DNA of 9,492 nucleotides, taken from NCBI GenBank assembly GCA_017940955.1, contig JAGAXP010000191.1:1-9492 (forward strand), given 5' to 3'. A model generated the notes under the pieces. That model was not told where the DNA came from. It ran no database searches and worked only from the letters and a program-made list of their open reading frames with translations. The stretch's first letter is position 1. Every line of letters begins with the position of its first letter. The position numbers and the translations under genes were made by a program. Positions 6,360 to 9,492 of the stretch are shown in pieces. Source of the stretch: Oribacterium sp. Lineage in GTDB: Bacteria; Bacillota_A; Clostridia; Lachnospirales; Lachnospiraceae.

Positions 6360-6396
6360 AAAAAAACGGTTACCTGATTATTACAATCAGATAACC
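6360..6396 (-). terminator. Rho-independent terminator after the retropepsin-like gene
   Basis: On the minus strand GGTTATCTGATT (6396-6385) pairs with AATCAGGTAACC (6379-6368) around a 5-base loop, 12 bp with one U-G pair in RNA. A G and seven T (6366-6360) follow. It ends the unit 7192-6469 and sits just before the two-component promoter region. The remaining gap (6397-6468) shows nothing else that I can support. Confidence 0.88.
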
Positions 6397-6468
6397 ACGG
6401 ATATTTTCGTGATACCCTATTAGGAGTCCTATACATTAGTCCATTATAGAGCAACATCATAGTTACAC

Positions 6469-6969
6469 TCAGCTCTTTAAGGTTATTTCTGCCTCTTCCT
6501 GTGCAAAAGTCACAATGCTAAATGTCCCAAGAGCATTTTTCATAGCAAACCGATATTGATCTTTCTCAAAGAAAACCTCTAACTGCTTCTTGCCAATCCG
6601 ATGGATATATGTATCTGCCTTAGAAAACATCGTATCACTCATAACAAAGTCGCAGCCAATCAATGGATGATAACATACGGCAACCTGCAGGTTTTTAATA
6701 CAGTATACCTCATTGCCATCCGTCAGTGAAAAGTCCGGTATAACATAGACAGCTGCCATCTCAGCTTCTTTTCCAAATCCAAATATCCTTGTTTCGTCTT
6801 CAAGTTTCTTCGCATCTTGATATGCTGCAACAAAATCCTTTTCCCCCGTACACCAAACTGGTGCCTCTGCACCGCTGTCAAACAGAGCAGTCACTTCCTC
6901 ACCATTCGATATATAAGAAAAGGTTGATCTATTTTTTCTGTTATACAGTTGTAATACTAAAGTCCGCAT
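6469..6969 (-). CDS. Retropepsin-like aspartic protease domain protein
   Basis: The 166-residue protein has the marks of a single-lobe (retroviral-type) aspartic protease. These are the catalytic triplet in VTALFDSGAEAPVW (Asp31-Ser32-Gly33), a glycine-rich flap-like stretch TRIFGFGKE (60-68), and the second hydrophobic-hydrophobic-glycine motif LIGCDFVM (103-110) before a short helix. Such proteins are active only as dimers; the length fits one domain plus a C-terminal extension. Substrate is unknown. I start it at the Met at 6969 (MRTLVLQLY), with GGGA 6 bases upstream; a Met at 6981 is possible. Its start lies inside the end of the small gene upstream (overlap of 29 bases), so the two are probably translated together. 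A strong terminator follows. Protease activity is inferred from motifs only. Confidence 0.7.
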   Translation of the reverse strand: MRTLVLQLYNRKNRSTFSYISNGEEVTALFDSGAEAPVWCTGEKDFVAAYQDAKKLEDETRIFGFGKEAEMAAVYVIPDFSLTDGNEVYCIKNLQVAVCYHPLIGCDFVMSDTMFSKADTYIHRIGKKQLEVFFEKDQYRFAMKNALGTFSIVTFAQEEAEITLKS

Positions 6970-7192
6970 AAAACATCCCATTCCATCCGCTTTCAGTTGT
7001 CCGACGATATTTCAAACCCTGATTACGGTGAGTGTCCTTATTATCACCGATATCATCATCACTAACCGCAGCAGCAACATCTCCCTCCAAAATGTCCGGC
7101 GCATCACCATCCATTACAGGATTGGCCACTGGAATCCACATATCTGGAAATGTCTTAACCATATCATCCCATGTCATTCTGTTCGTGGTCAT
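6941..7192 (-). CDS. Small acidic protein paired with the retropepsin-like gene
   Basis: This 83-residue protein begins MTTNRMTWDDMVKTFPDMW and contains the acidic stretch GDVAAAVSDDDIGDN, then a basic LKYRRTTESGW and YADFSITTV at the C-terminus. I do not know a named family. I recall similar small proteins (a TWDEM..YPD.W start and a hydrophobic YADF.I.TV-like end) next to retropepsin-like genes, but that is memory and not a search. GGTGA lies 5 bases before the ATG. The C-terminus overlaps the start of the protease-like gene, which supports a two-gene unit. It could be a partner, substrate or inhibitor of that protein; nothing in the sequence decides this. A Met at residue 6 is an alternative start. 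Confidence 0.7.
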   Translation of the reverse strand: MTTNRMTWDDMVKTFPDMWIPVANPVMDGDAPDILEGDVAAAVSDDDIGDNKDTHRNQGLKYRRTTESGWNGMFYADFSITTV

Positions 7193-7263
7193 ATTATCAC
7201 CGCCTTAAAAGTACAAATCCTATTAAAGTGTATATCGGAATACTTCGTTTTTTCTATACCAGT

Positions 7264-7269
7264 ATTATA
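7264..7269 (-). promoter_or_regulatory. Possible -10 element for the small protein/retropepsin-like unit
   Basis: A consensus TATAAT reads on the minus strand 71 bases before the ATG at 7192 and just downstream of the terminator at 7336-7294, where this unit needs a promoter. No good -35 hexamer is found at 17 bases; the best nearby TTGCTG is 20 bases away and overlaps the terminator tail. Confidence 0.35.
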
Positions 7270-7293
7270 ACTCGAGATGGTGCTTTTTACAGC

Positions 7294-7336
7294 AAAAAAG
7301 CCCGTAGTCGATAGCTCATCACTGACAACTACGGGC
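7294..7336 (-). terminator. Rho-independent terminator after the nucleotidyltransferase-polyvalent gene
   Basis: On the minus strand GCCCGTAGT (7336-7328) pairs with ACTACGGGC (7308-7300), a perfect 9-bp GC-rich stem with a 19-base loop. Six T (7299-7294) follow directly. It closes the helicase-nucleotidyltransferase transcript and separates the element backbone from the cargo genes. Confidence 0.9.
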
Positions 7337-7372
7337 AAATACTAAACTGTTTATTTTACTTCCTTTTTCTTT

Positions 7373-8737
7373 CTACAAAAATCTTTTCCCACTCTCTCTT
7401 TGAGAGAATAATACTTCATTTTGCACCTGTCGCTGTTTTTCGAGTTGGGGGTTCGCACCCGCCGCCGCAACAATGGCCTTCTTCTCTGCCAGTCGTGCCC
7501 GGAGTGATGGTCTCTCTCCCTTTGCTCTGCGTTTCTTTTCCTCCTCTTCAATGCGTTCCTGTTCGGCATTGCGGATTTCCTTGCGTTCCTCCGCCTTTGG
7601 AACGGTATTGCTGAGGTAATTGTCGATCTGGTTCAGGTTCTCCTCTTCCAGCTCCTCCACCTTGGCCAGCGGCTTATATTCCGCCAGCTTCACTAGAAGC
7701 TCGGCAGCCTTGCGGACATCCTCGATGTTATCGCTCTCCGATACCACATCGGCAAGATACTTCTTATAATCTCCCGCATTACCGCTTCGGATCTCCGCTG
7801 CCATGTTCTGCACCTGTGCTTCCCAGTTATCTACTGTATCCTTATATTCAGATGGATAACGGTCACTGGAAAAACGATCTATCTCCGCCGCCAGCTTTGC
7901 AGCTTCATCCACATACACAGGCTTTACGCCATCCATACCTACGGACATATCCTGCACCACTAACCCCGGCAATTCTCCCCTCACCTTTGCATCCTGGAAA
8001 GCATCTATGAGCTGTCCCACCTTGGCTAATGCTTCCCGGTCATTCCATATCTCCGGCACATACCGCAGATTGTCGAGGTCAATCGCATTCCCATAAAGCA
8101 CATCCCACTGGATATCATCCATCTCCGGTGTTCCGATCTCATGAACATTGATACCCACGGCAGTGATCATATTATTATTTTTTTTCTGCATGGAATCATA
8201 TAGGGATTTTGCCTCTTCTATCGTGGCGATACCTTCATGATACGCTCCCATGCTGTGAAACTCACCGCATTCTGCCACAGTAAAGGTAATAACTGCCTGT
8301 TTCTGTGCTTCCTGCGCCTGTTTTTCGGCAAGATATGTTTCCACGCCACTTAAGTATTCTGAAAGGCTCCCTCGCTGTTCCTGCGATATAGGATTGATAT
8401 CAAGGCTAACTCCACCCATTATGATATTCCCGCCTTCATGAAGCGTGTTAAACAGGGAATTCTCTCTTTCCGAACCGCTGTAATACAGCACCACATCAAG
8501 ATCTGACCCCTCTGTTTCCATACCTCTGCAACGGCTACCGGATACCACCACATCCTCTATGGTCGCATCGAGGTTATAAGTATTGATGATGTCCTGCACG
8601 AGCTGTTTGACATTTGCCTCGATTGCCTCGGGATTCAAGCCTTCAAGCTCATGAAACATCTCTTTTGTCTTGTCCTTAAATGCACTTATGACTGCCGCAT
8701 CGTTAAGGCTATCATTCATATTATCGCTTTTTGCCAT
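7373..8737 (-). CDS. Nucleotidyltransferase domain fused to a YodL/LPD-like polyvalent domain
   Basis: Residues 15-135 form a minimal nucleotidyltransferase (MNT-like) domain: VVVSGSRCRG (63-72) is the GS...RG loop, SDLDVVLYY (78-86) gives the metal-binding Asp79 and Asp81, and SLDINPI (111-117) supplies the third acid, Asp113. All key acids are present, so it may be active. Residues 149-260 (ITFTVAECGEFHSMGAYHEG, then GINVHE, DVLYGNAIDLDNLRYVPEIW) resemble the YodL/large-polyvalent-protein-associated domains found behind the helicase-methylase of Tn1549-like elements. The remainder is helical, ends in a strongly charged coiled coil (380-407), and then GERPSLRARLAEKKAIVAA, a tail shared with the preceding gene. 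AAGGAG lies 6 bases before the start. It follows the helicase gene by 56 bases, with a hairpin in the gap, and ends at a strong terminator. An antirestriction or anti-defence role is possible but unproven. Confidence 0.82.
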   Translation of the reverse strand: MAKSDNMNDSLNDAAVISAFKDKTKEMFHELEGLNPEAIEANVKQLVQDIINTYNLDATIEDVVVSGSRCRGMETEGSDLDVVLYYSGSERENSLFNTLHEGGNIIMGGVSLDINPISQEQRGSLSEYLSGVETYLAEKQAQEAQKQAVITFTVAECGEFHSMGAYHEGIATIEEAKSLYDSMQKKNNNMITAVGINVHEIGTPEMDDIQWDVLYGNAIDLDNLRYVPEIWNDREALAKVGQLIDAFQDAKVRGELPGLVVQDMSVGMDGVKPVYVDEAAKLAAEIDRFSSDRYPSEYKDTVDNWEAQVQNMAAEIRSGNAGDYKKYLADVVSESDNIEDVRKAAELLVKLAEYKPLAKVEELEEENLNQIDNYLSNTVPKAEERKEIRNAEQERIEEEEKKRRAKGERPSLRARLAEKKAIVAAAGANPQLEKQRQVQNEVLFSQRESGKRFL

Positions 8738-8751
8738 TTCTGCTCCTTTCC

Positions 8752-8787
8752 AAAGGGGCTCCGGGGATAGTTCTCCCGAAGCCCTTT
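8752..8787 (-). other. Intergenic hairpin between the helicase and nucleotidyltransferase genes
   Basis: On the minus strand AAAGGGCTTCGGG (8787-8775) pairs with CCCCGGAGCCCCTTT (8766-8752) with one bulged C and an 8-base loop. The stem begins 6 bases after the helicase stop codon and ends 5 bases before the next ribosome site, with no T-run. It therefore looks like an mRNA stability or partial attenuation element inside an operon rather than a full terminator. Confidence 0.5.
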
Positions 8788-8793
8788 AAGTCT

Positions 8794-9492
8794 TTACGCT
8801 ATCACTTCTTCTCTTTTCTTTTGGGGATCAGTTGCTTTCCTGTCCATAGATGCCACGATATCCTTTTTCTCATTCAGCCTTTCTATAAGGGAAGGTCTTT
8901 CCGTCCTGTCAGAAGTCTTTTCCACCGGTTTATCATCCGCTTTCACATCCTCACGCTGCTCCGATTCTTCGGGGATATCCTCGGAATCCATTTCCGGCTG
9001 AGAATCATTGTCACCGATATCATCCTTTGGCTCCTCCGCCTCACTCACCTGCTCTTGCGTTACATTTTCAGGTTCCGGCTTTGCTGCATCTTCATCAAGA
9101 TCAACGGCATCTTCTCCCTTCTCGTCCATATCAAGCAGACTGTTCAGCTCTGCAAGCCTTGTCAGCTTATCGTTAAGCTCCTGCTCCTGTGGGAATGGCT
9201 TTTCTACCTCAATCTTTGCGGTTTCAAGCTGCTGTTCCACATTGGCAAGCTTTGCAATCGCATCCTCAAGCTGTTTTGTCATGGATTCCATGGCATTACC
9301 GATACGGGTAATGTTACCGGACGGGTCAGAGCCAATCTCCACTTCATGGCTGAGTTTTCCCTTCATGTTCAGCGTAAACTTCCTGAAAAATGAATCAAAG
9401 GTTACATTCATCTTCATGCCCAAATACTCACCGATTGGCACAGCCACATTGGCCTGCTTCATTTCCTTGCAGATTCCAATAATCGCTGTCCC
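8794..9492 (-). CDS. C-terminal part of the large SNF2 helicase / N6 DNA methylase of the element
   Basis: The frame is open to the right edge (GTAIIGICKEMKQANV...), so the Met at 9462 is internal and this is the 3' end of a larger gene. The stretch PIGEYLGMKMNVTFDSFFRK, then LSHEVEIG.DPSGNITRI.N and the helix ending AKIEVEKPFPQEQEL (residues 19-105 of the visible part), matches the C-terminus of the roughly 2000-3000-residue helicase-methylase proteins carried by Tn1549-type elements, as I recall them. In those proteins this end follows the helicase core and may contact DNA or partners. Residues 120-198 are an acidic, Glu/Asp/Pro-rich and probably disordered linker. The protein then ends with ERPSLIERLNEKKDIVAS and a short basic tail, a motif repeated at the end of the next gene. 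Catalytic domains lie outside the window, so activity cannot be judged. Confidence 0.8.
   Translation of the reverse strand, partial: GTAIIGICKEMKQANVAVPIGEYLGMKMNVTFDSFFRKFTLNMKGKLSHEVEIGSDPSGNITRIGNAMESMTKQLEDAIAKLANVEQQLETAKIEVEKPFPQEQELNDKLTRLAELNSLLDMDEKGEDAVDLDEDAAKPEPENVTQEQVSEAEEPKDDIGDNDSQPEMDSEDIPEESEQREDVKADDKPVEKTSDRTERPSLIERLNEKKDIVASMDRKATDPQKKREEVIA

Noticed and set aside
6421..6431. Near-palindrome TAGGAGTCCTA between the retropepsin-like gene and its terminator
   Set aside because: Only 5-base arms, inside a transcribed 3' region, with no second copy or associated promoter.
7044..9024. A shared 14-base word TCACCGATATCATC (7044-7057 and 9011-9024) that encodes DDIGD in two genes
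   Set aside because: A single short word in acidic low-complexity regions of two proteins with no other similarity; most likely chance.
8731..9393. A 220-residue plus-strand open frame opposite the helicase C-terminus
   Set aside because: It is antisense to two genes with clear family motifs, has leucine/phenylalanine-rich composition typical of the reverse of an acidic coding region, and recalls no known protein.
1..9492. tRNA, rRNA, CRISPR array, insertion sequence, riboswitch or attachment site
   Set aside because: I looked for cloverleaf-like ends, regular spaced repeats, transposase motifs with terminal inverted repeats and integrase-proximal repeats and saw none that could be supported.

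Overview
The window looks like the accessory (cargo) part of an integrative and conjugative element of the Tn1549/CTn type in a low-to-middle GC Firmicute, most likely a gut Clostridia/Lachnospiraceae. The main reasons are at the two ends. The right end holds the C-terminus of the very large element-encoded SNF2 helicase/DNA methylase and a polyvalent-type protein. The left end holds the small sigma-70-like factor, HTH protein and XRE repressor that normally sit just before the excision/integration genes of such elements. Taxonomy is inferred from gene families and style, not from a marker gene.

Layout, read right to left because almost everything is on the minus strand. (1) 9492-8794: C-terminal 232 residues of the helicase/methylase. 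(2) 8737-7373: a 454-residue protein joining an apparently intact minimal nucleotidyltransferase domain to a YodL/LPD-like polyvalent domain. It ends in the same RPSL..RL.EKK.IVA tail as the helicase and is closed by a strong terminator (7336-7294). (3) 7192-6469: a two-gene unit, a small acidic protein overlapping a retropepsin-like aspartic protease homologue, closed by a second terminator (6396-6360). (4) 6355-4273: paired LytTR-type direct repeats, then a LytTR response regulator and an AgrC-like GHKL histidine kinase whose genes overlap by ATGA. (5) 4264-2994: a second pair of the same repeats, then a VanZ-family membrane protein with a long outer domain. (6) 2913-1873: a 346-residue protein of unknown role behind a near-perfect Shine-Dalgarno. 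(7) 1862-1306: decayed genes, namely an NTF2/SnoaL-like gene with an in-frame stop and a short frameshifted remnant. (8) 1284-1093: a cysteine-rich KTR zinc-ribbon-like protein, followed by a terminator (1077-1034). (9) 676-1035 on the plus strand: an XRE repressor, divergent from the sigma-like factor (560-120) and the partial HTH protein (127-1).

How the genes may work together: identical 20-bp-period repeats lie before the response regulator gene and again before the VanZ-family gene. The simplest model is a self-regulating two-component system that also switches on the VanZ-like cell-envelope protein and the genes behind it. I see no terminator between the regulator and the end of the KTR gene, so this may be one long cargo operon of about 5 kb with an internal promoter. 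No AgrB/AgrD-like signal genes are present, so the input is unknown. The XRE and sigma-like genes probably belong to the transfer/excision control circuit of the element itself. No tRNA, rRNA, CRISPR array, insertion sequence, origin or attachment site was recognised.
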